Source: Centrapalus pauciflorus (taxonomy: Eukaryota; Streptophyta; Magnoliopsida; Asterales; Asteraceae). From it: 64,000 nt of DNA. The translations under genes were made by a program, and so were the position numbers. This document shows, piece after piece, positions 53,436 to 64,000 of the stretch. The first letter of the stretch is position 1. Each line of letters begins with the position of its first letter. Location: NCBI GenBank assembly GCA_020465985.1, contig JAANYP010007066.1, forward strand, positions 62,001-126,000. Reading direction: 5' to 3'. Under the pieces are notes generated by a model. That model had not been told where the DNA came from. It saw only the letters and a program-made list of their open reading frames with translations, and searched no databases.

Positions 53436-55300
53436 CTTTTTTTTTTTGAACAACAACAATTTTATAAAACCAACCAGCTTCTAGCAAGATGCTAGCCACC
53501 AAAACACCAAAATACACCACATTAATCACCCCTATTACAATCTAATAACTAAACATCACTTAGGAACATTCCACAAGAGGATTACAAAGCCAAGAGGACC
53601 ATGATAATTTTTTATTGAAATGTCCCCTAGAGTTTATCCAAAAAAACGATCAACCTTGAACCGATCCAATAAGCGAAGGAGTAGACCGCGAGATTGAAGG
53701 AAAAGCCAACGAGATCCTAAACTTCCAAATCACCCAGCACAAGGTAAAAATCGATGCCGAAAATATTTCCAAATTATTTCCTTTAAGACCCAAATCATTA
53801 CCCCAACTTAGTAAAGCAACAGCCGTCTCATACTTTGGGTCCTTCACCCCCCCACCACCTTTTAAAATCAGCAACCAACTCCCTTGTAACGTTGCATTTA
53901 ACGAACAAGTGATCCTCACATTCCAACTCTGTCCCACATAGAAGGCAATTAGAAGAATTAAATTGCAATCCACGCTTAGACAGATTAAGATACGTGGACA
54001 ATCTATAATGAAGAATCTTCCAAGCCAACACATTTACTTTACTAGGAACCAAGTGGAGACCAAAAAGTTTGCATCCCTCGATGAGAAGAATAGATCATGT
54101 CATCCACCGCAAACCTCAATGAAGAGACCGAGAAGACCCCTGAATTTTCAAGCGCCCAACGCAGTGAGTTGCTCCATCTCTAACGGAATTCAAATCCAAC
54201 TAGCATTCAAGTCCAAATTGAATTCATCAAAACTATTTTGAATAGAAACAATAGCCTTTCAAGTCCCACTTTTTTTTGTTGATAAAGGATCAACAGAAAT
54301 GTTCCTCTTAAAACCATGAAATGCTGTAATCACCCCTTCCACAAAGAATTCGAATCGTTTTTTAATCTTCACCACCATTTAGCAAGTAGAGATAGGTTGA
54401 GAGCTCTCAAACTACTAATTCCCAGCCCACCTTTTTCCATAGAAGCAATCGTATCCCTCCAAGAAATCCAATGAATCTTTTTACCATTCGAGCCACTACC
54501 CCAAAAAAAACTTGCTTCTTATGCTTTCAAGACGATTTAAAATGCAACTAGGGACTTTATATAATGACATGAGATAGATACCAAGGGAACCAAGTACAGA
54601 CTTACATAACACCAAACGACCATCAATAGAGAGTAGTGAAGTTTTCCAAGCTACGAGCCTTGCTTTCACTCTATCAACAAGGGGGTCCCAGAAATTTCTC
54701 CTATTTGCAGAACCTCCAACAGGAAGCCCAAGAAACTTGAAGGGAAGACAGCCATTGCTATAATTCAACCGAGATGCCATCTGCACAACCTCATCATTTC
54801 TAACACCAACCCCCATCAAGCTAGTTTTATTCAAGTTTACTTTTAATCCAGAAACAAGATTAAAACATCAAAGAATTCGAGTTAAATTCAGAGCATTAAC
54901 AGACGACCATTTCCCAAAGAAAATAACATCATCCGCATATTGCAGATGGGATAAGATCAGGCTGTTATGAGGAAGAGGAATACCTTGAAAGACCCTAGCA
55001 GCCTTGGCCTCTTCCATTACAATATTCAACCCTTCTGCCGCGATAATAAATAAGAATGGTGCAAGTGGATCCCCTTGTCGAACTTCCCGTTGCATGGTGA
55101 ACTCAGAAGTAGGAGCACCATTAACCAGCACCGAGACTTTAGATGAACATAGACAACCCCTAATCCACCTCCTCAAAGTTCATTTGAGACAATACCGAAT
55201 CCACATAATCCCAAGATAGCGAATCATATGCCTTATCGAAATCAACTTTTAGTAATAAAGCCTTATTTTTCGATCTTTTTAACCAACTGATCACTTCATT
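53436..55300 (-). pseudogene. L1-like LINE, 5'-truncated and broken
   Basis: Read from 55300 down. RT begins inside the palm (LLLKVDFDKAYDSLSWDYV at about 55210-55260). A shift follows, then FTMQREVRQGDPLAPFLFII and the active site LQYADDVIFF (55176-54868), then the thumb region FKFLGLPVGGSANRRNFW and LVAWKTSLLSIDGRL (54834-54496). After degenerate sequence comes the zf-RVT domain KVNVLAWKILHYRLSTYLNL...CLLCGTELECEDHLFVKC (54052-53828), then a C-terminal tail. It ends in GTTGTTGTTC and an A-tract at 53436-53447. The 5' end, including the endonuclease, is missing, as usual for LINE insertions. I found no target duplication. Confidence 0.85.
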
Positions 55301-55631
55301 TACAATAAGACACAAATATAAATTCTTTTAAGCATAAATGCATAAGTGTATGTCAACATTTACATAATAATTAATTTATAAATAACATTCACCAATTTTC
55401 AAGAATCTTGTTTTCAATTATATATAACTCGTTAAAACCGGTAAAAATATCTTTTATGAAAGATTAATTAACAAACTAAAATTAACTTTCAAAATCAATT
55501 ATGTATCTACACGTCAAACGATTGAACTCAACTTCAAACATTCATTCTAGCCGATTAACAACATAAATCATATTCACAAAAATTAAAAAATAAAACTAAT
55601 CATATGATTACATGATTTCTAAGGACTAAGT
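55301..55631. other. AT-rich spacer
   Basis: About 330 bases, nothing recognised. Confidence 0.5.
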
Positions 55632-57281
55632 TGAGACATCCTCATGTATTAATGATATAATTGATAACACCAGGATCAACATACAACCCAATAATTAACA
55701 TGCAATTAAATTGATAAACCTAAAACAGTTTTAAGTAGCTCCACACTAAAGCAAGAAAAATGTATGAACTATAGTGAAATAGTCCAACTATTACAACATC
55801 TTGAATTGTTTTAAAAGCATGAAATCCCAGCCCCAAAGCTATATCGTCCATGTACCAAAATAGCTTCTAAGGTCTCCGAGATATGAAATGATATGTCTAG
55901 GAGGAAGTTCAAACTACACCTTAATTTGCCTTTGCTTGAAAACATTGAGAGTCAACGGTAAGCTAATGCTTAGTGAGATAACAGATTATATATTCAACAA
56001 ATATTTTATTTACAAACTATTGTGAAAACGGGCAGTGCAAGCCCCATTACAATTGAAAACCATGCAGTGCAAGCATGAGGTTGGCAGTTCTAAAAAGCTG
56101 ATCTGGGATGTGCCGAACCTGACCAGGAAAGTGAAAGGGATGATCAGTCCCTGACAAGCGTTGTCAACCCCAGTCCAGGTCGCATCAGATTATGAAGTAA
56201 TCATCATGCAGTGCAAGCATGAATTATGAGATGCACTTTCAAATGAACGTTGGCTACATGTTTGTCACATGTCAAGTACGAGTGTGCATCATAACAATGA
56301 ATCATATGTGAGTGCCAATTGATGTATATTGAACAACATGAACATGCCATTGAAAATTGAAAAGTGAATGAAAAGATGATAAATGTTCAAATAATAATCT
56401 ATTACTCACAGTAATTATACTTAGTGTAAATTGTCTCTGAATCAGTGTGTGTTAGACAACACCACAAAGATCCTATTATGTCAGTGTAATAGTGTATCAA
56501 TGTCAGTATCTGCTTAAAACTTGATTATGAAGAGTTAAGTAAATTGAACAGAAATTCGGATCCCAACCGAATTCGGATGTACTCGAAATTCGGGTGGTTC
56601 GAGATCCAGTACTTAGAAATATTATGAGCAGTAATCCATCCGAAATTCGGATGACACCTTGGTCCGAAATTCGGATGCATCTTCATCCGAATTCGTGTCT
56701 ATACTTGTGAAATTTTGAAGTTTCCATCCGAGATTGTATGTGATCTGAAATTCGCATGATCCGTCCGAGATGTGTTCATACTTATATAATTTCTAACATT
56801 TTCTAGAATAGACTTTGGTCAATTTATGCATATTTTATGACTGAAAACTATTATGAACTTATTTGTATATTTTTAACACTTTATAACATGAACATGACTT
56901 AGATATACCAAAATCAGTCTATTTTGTCCGTTTTTCTTCACTATCGAAGAACACATACTAAAACTCACACCAGAATTCAAAAATCGTACTTAGAACTTGA
57001 ATCTGAATCTGAAATTTGGTATACAACTCACTAACACTCGATTTAAGCATACCCATAATCATTTCTAACATGCAATATAACATCCTAAAATGAAATCTTT
57101 GATTCGGTTCTTATAAAAACCGAACCCAAAATCCTCAAAATTTGCACTTTTAAGTAAATCTTAGCTCAAATCGTTTGTTGTATTGACTATAGTTCCTTCC
57201 TAGCAACTTCATTCCAGCTTTTCAGCTTCTAGTTCAACAATTTTAGAGTTCTTGAATTGTAAAATTGAAGAACCGTTGAGT

Positions 57282-57345
<64 letters not shown>

Positions 57346-57754
57346 GTATGGTGAGGTAGAGAGAGAAAGTGAATTGCATAAATGAGCATTTATTCCTCCT
57401 TTTTATTTGTGATTTGCCTTATTTGCAATTTACACCCCTCAACTTTGTATTTTCTTATTTACACTATTTTAAGTCGGTTCCTCATTGTTATGTTTGCTCA
57501 GAAAACAACAATGATAATTTCTCATCATCATTGTTATTTCTAAAATATTTCGATCGATGATTGATGTATATTCTACCAATGTCGGTTCCTTGTTGTTTGC
57601 TTGCTCAAAAGACAACGATGAGGATTTCTCCTCATCATTTCTCATATTTAAAATTGTGAACAATTTGTTTGAAACTGAAATGATAATCCATTAATACAAT
57701 CAATCGAGCCATAAAATTATAAATTACAAGTAATTAAAAAGTAGGGATGTTACA
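55632..57754 (-). repeat. Solo LTR, Tekay-type
   Basis: 2123 bp; the plus strand reads TGAGACATCC...GGGATGTTACA, with duplicated TAAGT (55627-55631, 57755-57759). It shares with the LTRs at 25942 and 31998 the CCGAATTCGGAT palindrome array (56550-56770), the ACAACACCACAA block (56456) and a GA-rich leader, here expanded to a (GA)n tract at 57283-57338. Diverged from both in sequence. Confidence 0.85.
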
Positions 57755-58866
57755 TAAGTTCATACAATAACTTTATAATCTTAATTATCACAGTTATACT
57801 AGATATAAAAATTGACTAACAAATCACGAAAATACGAACAGAGTTAGAAAATCAGTCATAATATTAACTTTCATAATCACAATATTGCTAGAAAACAATC
57901 ATAACACTGATTTTACTGAATTCAACGCATAAATCAAAGATTACACAAATCATGTGAGATATATACTTTTCAACAAAACATCAAAATTTTTATGAATCCT
58001 CTGATAAACAAAATTCAAGTGAGTGTCTATAAAACTACTCAAGGTTATAAACAAGTTACAAACAAACAAACAAACACACATACACAGACAACAAAATGCA
58101 ACTATCCTGCTCTAAAAATTGAAATAGTATACGCAAAAGCTTGTAAAAGTCAAGTAAAATTTTGAGGATATGAAGATCTTCCAAGCTCCAATGCTTCCAC
58201 TTCAAAATCTACACTAAACTAATCTCGAAACCCTAAAATTTAAACTACATCTACTAATCACAACTTTAACCACATATTGAAAGCGGCTGAAAGTATGAAA
58301 AAAGTGTAACCTAAATGAGATAGACTATTGCTTTTTTATGTGGTCTGAAGTTTCATGATCATGAAAGGAGTCATGTTCATGACCCATGTGTTTTAAACAA
58401 AACTCTAACAACTTCAAATTTATAAATTTAACATTTTTTCAATAACATTCCAATCTTCATTAGTTGCATTGCTACGTAATTTCTAACCAATTTTCACCAA
58501 CCAAATCAATCTAAATGGTAATTCATTGTTATCATCACAAATCCAAAAACAATTTAAGTGATTTCCTTTTATTTTGTTTGAATTATTTTCATCATTTTAT
58601 TTTCTATACATGTTATCACTTATAAACTTATAGTGTAGACATTACCTACAATTCCTTAATTCTAAATCTCTCAATCATGTTTAGTTAAATAATAGTAAAA
58701 AGTCTAAGTATTGTATATCTCAAAGCCGCTCGGGTGAAACTAGGATATGTGAAGTGGATTGGCAATGATAATAGATATTATCATTGTATTGTTGTTGCTT
58801 GGTTCGTTAGAACTAAGGAATCATCAAGATAGAGTAGGCTAGTATGGGTGGATAAGATAGGGTGCG
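57755..58866. other. AT-rich stretch, nothing recognised
   Basis: 1.1 kb, no open frames. The last 160 bases (58710-58866) are less AT-rich. Its final bases, GTGCG at 58862-58866, are the left target flank of the next element. Confidence 0.5.
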
Positions 58867-60662
58867 TGACGCGTGCAAAACACACCTCAGGTTTTAATGT
58901 CTAAATGAACCCAAAGTATAAATTACACAACTGGCAGTGTACCAATCGTGTGCAATATAGCTTTAAGAATCACCCAGGATTTATCGAACACAGGGAACGG
59001 AATAAAGATCGGAGACTCCAATACTACAACCTAAACCAATATTTAGCTATTTTTGACGTTTTGAGGAAGTTATCAACTAAAGACTTAAAATTAACTAACA
59101 GAATAACTATAGCAAACTAAGTAACACAAGAATAAAAAGTTAAACTAATATTTTTGGATTTTTCAGCTTAAAATAAAAACTAATTCTAGCAAACAAGAAT
59201 TAAACTAAACAACTAAAGCAAGCAAGTAACGACAACTAAATTATACGAACCAAACTGATTAAAGCAAAATCAAATCAAACTAACTTAAGCAAGTAAAGAA
59301 CGATGATAAATTTTACGAAACTCTTATATTACGAAAGCGTCACCCACTTGGAATTAGAAAACTATAATTAATTGGCGATGGATTGAATTGATCGATTAAA
59401 GACAAATTGGTTGATAACCGATTATAAATTCAATTAAGCACGGAATTATGGATTAATTTACCGAATATTAGATTTCTCCAAATAAAGATTAAATCATGAC
59501 AAAACACGTGAAAACAATAAAGTTAATTGAACTGGATTCCAATATTAACCAACAATCTTATTATCGCAAAAAGATGCTAAAAACTATCAATTAATACCGA
59601 GAATTCAACCAACCAACTTTATTTATTTGGAAATCAAGCTTTACGGATTATTAGTTTTATTATCGCAACACAATGCCTAAAAACTAAGAAACACGCAAAG
59701 TTCTAGATCAATAATTCATCACAAAATCATTATCGCAATACAATGCCTAGAAAATATAATCAATTATCAATTTTTCATCCAAAGTTTCAATTTTTATTAA
59801 AAACGCAGATTCAACCAACAATTATTTTCGCAAAACAATGCTAAACGATTGATAAAAATCTGATTTTTAACAAAAATATATGAAAAACATCGAAAATCTA
59901 GTAAATATAATCCATAAACCGTCAATCAATCCAAAACCATGTCAATTAATACATAGAATTCATCATCCTAAGCGGGTGAACAAGAAACTACTCACGATCC
60001 ATAATAAAAACAGAAAATAAATAAAACTTAATAGCATTCATTATGAAATACGAAAGAAAAAGGAACGAATGTACCGAAATCTTGCAAAAAGTGACGAAAA
60101 ACCAACGATTACCGCTAACCGAATGCTTCAATCCACGCCAATATCAATCCCGAATGATTAATTAACTAAAACTATGCTAAACCTACTTAAATATGTGAAG
60201 AAATACTGTAAAAAATCGTAAAACTATGCTGGAAATCGAGAAAATAAGGTGTTCTTTTCGTTCTGGCCGAATCTGTGTATTTATAAGGATTCTGCGCCGC
60301 CTACGACCGTGTGCATTAAGTCCTACGGTCGTAGGCCTCTTTGACCTGGTCAACATCGTGCCCTAGCCCACGGTAATGCTCCTGGTACCTCCTATGGTCG
60401 TAGGCTTCCCCCTTCTACGGTCGTAGGTTCCAAAAATCACCAAATTCATCTCTTTTCTTCTTGGAAAATTCATGAGAACTCGTCGGGACTTCAAAGTTTG
60501 TCGGTTTTTCTTCGATGTTCATTCCTCGGTCGATAAAACCTCTTTTGTCCTACGAATCACGAAAATGAATGAATTAGATATCTTTTTCACATATTTCGAG
60601 AGAAAAACCGACCAAATTGCAAGAGAAATGATGCCAAAAATATGTATCAATATGAGCATATC
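58867..60662 (-). repeat. 3' LTR of the non-autonomous Athila-like element
   Basis: 1796 bp; on the minus strand TGATATGCTC...GCACGCGTCA. Contains CCTACGGTCGTAGG-type palindromes at 60298-60430 in U3. The 71-codon frame at 58905 recurs in all copies only because the LTRs are copies. Confidence 0.92.
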
Positions 60663-62330
60663 AAAATACCCCACACTTGAACTTTGCTTGTCCTCAAGCA
60701 AACTATTGCATAAATGTCTTTACTCAGGCCTCAATTCAAAATAAACTCTCTAGAAACATGCAAGACTCGATAGCATTAAAGATCCATAGACTATGAAATT
60801 GAAGCCAAAGCAAGAAACAATGAGACCACAAGATGCAAAAAGAATTGCAATGTCAACCACTTCCCACCTCATTACATGACTTAGCACCTCACAGTTTTCA
60901 CTCATCACTCATGTGCATAGGCTCGTATGTTTTCACAAATTTCGCTCAATGCCAGACATGTTAAAAGAATGTGAGCATATGCTTGAGAGTAAATCACACC
61001 GCCATCACTTAATGTTTGAAAATAAAGCACATAAAGGTCTTAATGGGCTGTAACGAGGCTAGGCTAAGGAAATGGGGAATATATGGCCAAAGTGGGGTTA
61101 AAAGATTGGGATCGAAGATCAAGCATCAAGCTATAGAAACGAGTAACGAGCATGAGACCAAACTCAGAAAATTACACCAATAAACTCGCTTGATTTTTCA
61201 CATCTAATAGCAGCTCTCAGAAGGACAACATTTCATTTCACTTTCTTATTCCAATTCTTTCTCTTTTCTTTTTCTTTTTCTTTTTTTTTTCCTTCTTCTT
61301 TTTTTTTTCGCTTTCTTTTTTTTTATATAGCGTTGAATTTCCAGACATCGATTGTATGCAATCTGTACCCAAAAAGAACTTTCTTAACCACACTAGCATT
61401 GCCGCGGTACAACACTAGAAAAGTCAGGAGGAACACAAAAGCATAGAATTACATATGACTCGAATGCTATCAAAACAAGGCATAATCGTCAAGGCTCACA
61501 GAGTATAAACTAGCTAACAAACGAATGATCCCAAATAAATCCCTAAAGCTTGCTACTGAATCACGATCCCAATTCAGGTCAAACGATAGGCAAAAGGATT
61601 ATTTGGCTGATAATGTGGGTTGTCACCGAAATGAAAGTCAAGGCTCAAATGGGGAAACTATGGGAAATAATGCAGGTAAGGGTGTCATTTGGGAAAAAAG
61701 GTGTCCTAACTGTGCCTTTATATAAGTGCTAGATTCTCAAACGATGTGATCTTGGCATGCATTTGACAAACAAGTTCTACCTTAATCCAATTAACACCGA
61801 CAAATTCACACCGAAAGAAATAGTGAGCATTAAATATGAATGCTAGATGGGCTCAAATTCTCACGAAACGAATGTAGAGGGTTATTTGTGCTTAATCATG
61901 GAATTTCAGTCAAGAAGCGTGACATGCACATCAAACATCCTGTTACCACAAAATAATCTCAAAGTGACTTGCTGAGCTTTGCATGCATAGAAAATGGAAC
62001 AATACTACCAAAGAGTCCAACATGCCAAAAATAGAGAATAAATTTTGAAAATCAGCCCAATTTTAGACAAAAATGTTGCGACTTTTACTTAAGTACATGC
62101 AAATCTCAAAATCAACATTTTTATACCCCCACCCCACACTTATATCTGACAGTGTCCTCACTGTCATGAACAGTTCAAGATAGCATGGAATAATGGAGGT
62201 AATCAATTGGAACAGAAAAAACTCCCCTGATACACTTAAGCATGCCCATGTCTGAATGATGAGGCTGAACTGACTGCTAGTGAGCATCTCTACCATGGCC
62301 CGTCATGACAAGACATCTATCAACACTATC
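60663..62330 (-). other. Non-coding internal region
   Basis: Next to the 3' LTR the minus strand reads CTTGAGGACAAGCAAAGTTC then AAGTGTGGGGTATTTT, the phrase and polypurine tract found after pol in Athila-type elements. A pyrimidine run lies at 61255-61325. A second GTGTGGGG phrase lies near 62130-62145. No gag, PR, RT or IN motif in any frame. Confidence 0.7.
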
Positions 62331-62397
62331 AGCATAGTGGTAAGTATTCCTGCCTGTCACGCGGGTGACCCGGGTTCGATCCCCGGCAACGGCGCCA
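62331..62397 (+). other. Near-complete tRNA-Asp(GTC) sequence forming an extended primer-binding site
   Basis: 64 bases match plant tRNA-Asp(GTC), as I recall it, from position 9 to 72 with about two mismatches, followed by CCA (62395-62397), which plant tRNA genes do not encode. D arm, anticodon GTC (62356-62358), anticodon stem and T arm (GGTTCGATCCC at 62373-62383) are present. The 5' strand of the acceptor stem is not (ACACTAT cannot pair with CAACGGC), so it is not a working tRNA gene. On the minus strand this is the primer-binding site of the element, six bases from the LTR, extended from 18 to 67 bases. Confidence 0.88.
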
Positions 62398-62403
62398 AAA
62401 ACT

Positions 62404-64000
62404 TGACGCGTGCAAAACACACCTCAGGTTTTAATGTCTAAATGAACCCAAAGTATAAATTACACAACTGGCAGTGTACCAATCGTGTGCAATATAGCTT
62501 TAAGAATCACCCAGGATTTATCGAACACAGGGAACGGAATAAAGATCGGAGACTCCAATACTACAACCTAAACCAATATTTAGCTATTTTTGACGTTTTG
62601 AGGAAGTTATCAACTAAAGACTTAAAATTAACTAACAGAATAACTATAGCAAACTAAGTAACACAAGAATAAAAAGTTAAACTAATATTTTTGGATTTTT
62701 CAGCTTAAAATAAAAACTAATTCTAGCAAACAAGAATTAAACTAAACAACTAAAGCAAGCAAGTAACGACAACTAAATTATACGAACCAAACTGATTAAA
62801 GCAAAATCAAATCAAACTAACTTAAGCAAGTAAAGAACGATGATAAATTTTACGAAACTCTTATATTACGAAAGCGTCACCCACTTGGAATTAGAAAACT
62901 ATAATTAATTGGCGATGGATTGAATTGATCGATTAAAGACAAATTGGTTGATAACCGATTATAAATTCAATTAAGCACGGAATTATGGATTAATTTACCG
63001 AATATTAGATTTCTCCAAATAAAGATTAAATCATGACAAAACACGTGAAAACAATAAAGTTAATTGAACTGGATTCCAATATTAACCAACAATCTTATTA
63101 TCGCAAAAAGATTCTAAAAACTATCAATTAATACCGAGAATTCAACCAACCAACTTTATTTATTTGGAAATCAAGCTTTACGGATTATTAGTTTTATTAT
63201 CGCAACACAATGCCTAAAAACTAAGAAACACGCAAAGTTCTAGATCAATAATTCATCACAAAATCATTATCGCAATACAATGCCTAGAAAATATAATCAA
63301 TTATCAATTTTTCATCCAAAGTTTCAATTTTTATTAAAAACGCAGATTCAACCAACAATTATTTTCGCAAAACAATGCTAAACGATTGATAAAAATCTGA
63401 TTTTTAACAAAAATATATGAAAAACATCGAAAATCTAGTAAATATAATCCATAAACCGTCAATCAATCCAAAACCATGTCAATTAATACATAGAATTCAT
63501 CATCCTAAGCGGGTGAACAAGAAACTACTCACGATCCATAATAAAAACAGAAAATAAACAAAACTTAATAGCATTCATTATGAAATACGAAAGAAAAAGG
63601 AACGAATGTACCGAAATCTTGCAAAAAGTGACGAAAAACCAACGATTACCGCTAACCGAATGCTTCAATCCACGCCAATATCAATCCCGAATGATTAATT
63701 AACTAAAACTATGCTAAACCTACTTAAATATGTGAAGAAATACTGTAAAAAATCGTAAAACTATGCTGGAAATCGAGAAAATAAGGTGTTCTTTTCGTTC
63801 TGGCCGAATCTGTGTATTTATAAGGATTCTGCGCCGCCTACGACCGTGTGCATTAAGTCCTACGGTCGTAGGCCTCTTTGACCTGGTCAACATCGTGCCC
63901 TAGCCCACGGTAATGCTCCTGGTACCTCCTATGGTCGTAGGCTTCCCCCTTCTACGGTCGTAGGCTCCAAAAATCACCAAATTCATCTCTTTTCTTCTTG
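62404..64000 (-). repeat. 5' LTR of the non-autonomous Athila-like element (cut by window end)
   Basis: 1597 of about 1796 bases visible, almost identical to 58867-60662. U3 palindromes CCTACGGTCGTAGG at 63835-63965. Confidence 0.92.

Larger units (their letters stand above)
58867..64000 (-). mobile_element. Non-autonomous Athila-like LTR element (LARD type), continues past the window
   Basis: 3' LTR 58867-60662, internal region 60663-62403, 5' LTR from 62404 to beyond 64000. The LTRs differ at about three sites in 1.6 kb (99.8%). The U5/R part of the LTR is shared with the Athila-like LTR at 3069-5010. The 1.7 kb internal region has no gag or pol, so it depends on enzymes made elsewhere. 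Confidence 0.88.

Noticed and set aside
58905..59120. A 71-codon frame (MNPKYKLHNWQCTNRVQYSF...) present in three LTR copies (also 62442-62657 and, shortened, 3107-3295).
   Set aside because: It is conserved only because the LTRs are copies; it runs against the element, has no known domain and breaks in the third copy.
62325..62394. A functional nuclear tRNA-Asp gene.
   Set aside because: The 5' strand of the acceptor stem is missing and CCA is encoded, which fits a copy of a mature tRNA in a primer site, not a gene.

Overview
This is a repeat-dominated nuclear window from a flowering plant, probably a eudicot. The grounds are plant-specific Ty3/Gypsy lineages (Tat, Athila-like, Tekay/Del-like), a Ty1/Copia Sirevirus with an envelope-like ORF, plant MITEs, a tRNA-type SINE and a plant L1-like LINE. 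An asterid (Asteraceae or Apiaceae) is a guess. I recognise no host gene: every coding stretch I can name belongs to a transposon.

Left third (1-25664), a nest of LTR elements. A minus-strand Tat-like Gypsy element (5' LTR 25236-25664, gag/PR/RT/RNase H/IN downward, 3' LTR remnant 5011-5304) carries a broken plus-strand antisense gene (5817-8031). A plus-strand Sirevirus (11254-22556, TSD ATAAC) sits inside its RT. A Tekay-type solo LTR (13317-15460, TSD GTGCA) sits inside the Sirevirus. A minus-strand Athila-like element (5' LTR 3069-5010, gag 1442-2923) starts exactly where the Tat 3' LTR breaks off. A second Sirevirus (1-1441, minus strand) is inserted in the Athila-like gag.

25665-34249. 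A microsatellite is the target of a minus-strand Tekay/Del-like element (TSD CATAC). Its LTRs are almost identical and gag is open, but PR, RT and IN are ruined, so it was probably mobilised in trans.

34250-53435, AT-rich and without genes. It holds two clusters of MITE-like elements embedded in (TA)n tracts (36.9-39.6 kb and 49.6-52.0 kb), including a 0.86 kb hairpin. It also has a PIF/Harbinger derivative (44410-45941, TSD TAA) with the end of a transposase, a SINE with a perfect 16-bp TSD (45957-46135), a MITE split by a solo LTR (46920-48900) and LINE debris.

53436-64000. A dead 5'-truncated LINE and another Tekay-type solo LTR (55632-57754, TSD TAAGT) are followed by a very young non-autonomous Athila-like element (58867 to beyond 64000). 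Its primer-binding site is not 18 nt but the complement of nearly a whole tRNA-Asp, CCA included. This and a candidate phase-0 intron joining gag and pol in the Sirevirus are the two observations I rate highest.

The elements look interdependent. The Tekay-like and the last Athila-like element lack usable enzymes but moved recently. The Sirevirus has lost RNase H. The SINE ends in the same tail as the LINE. All divergence counts were made by eye.
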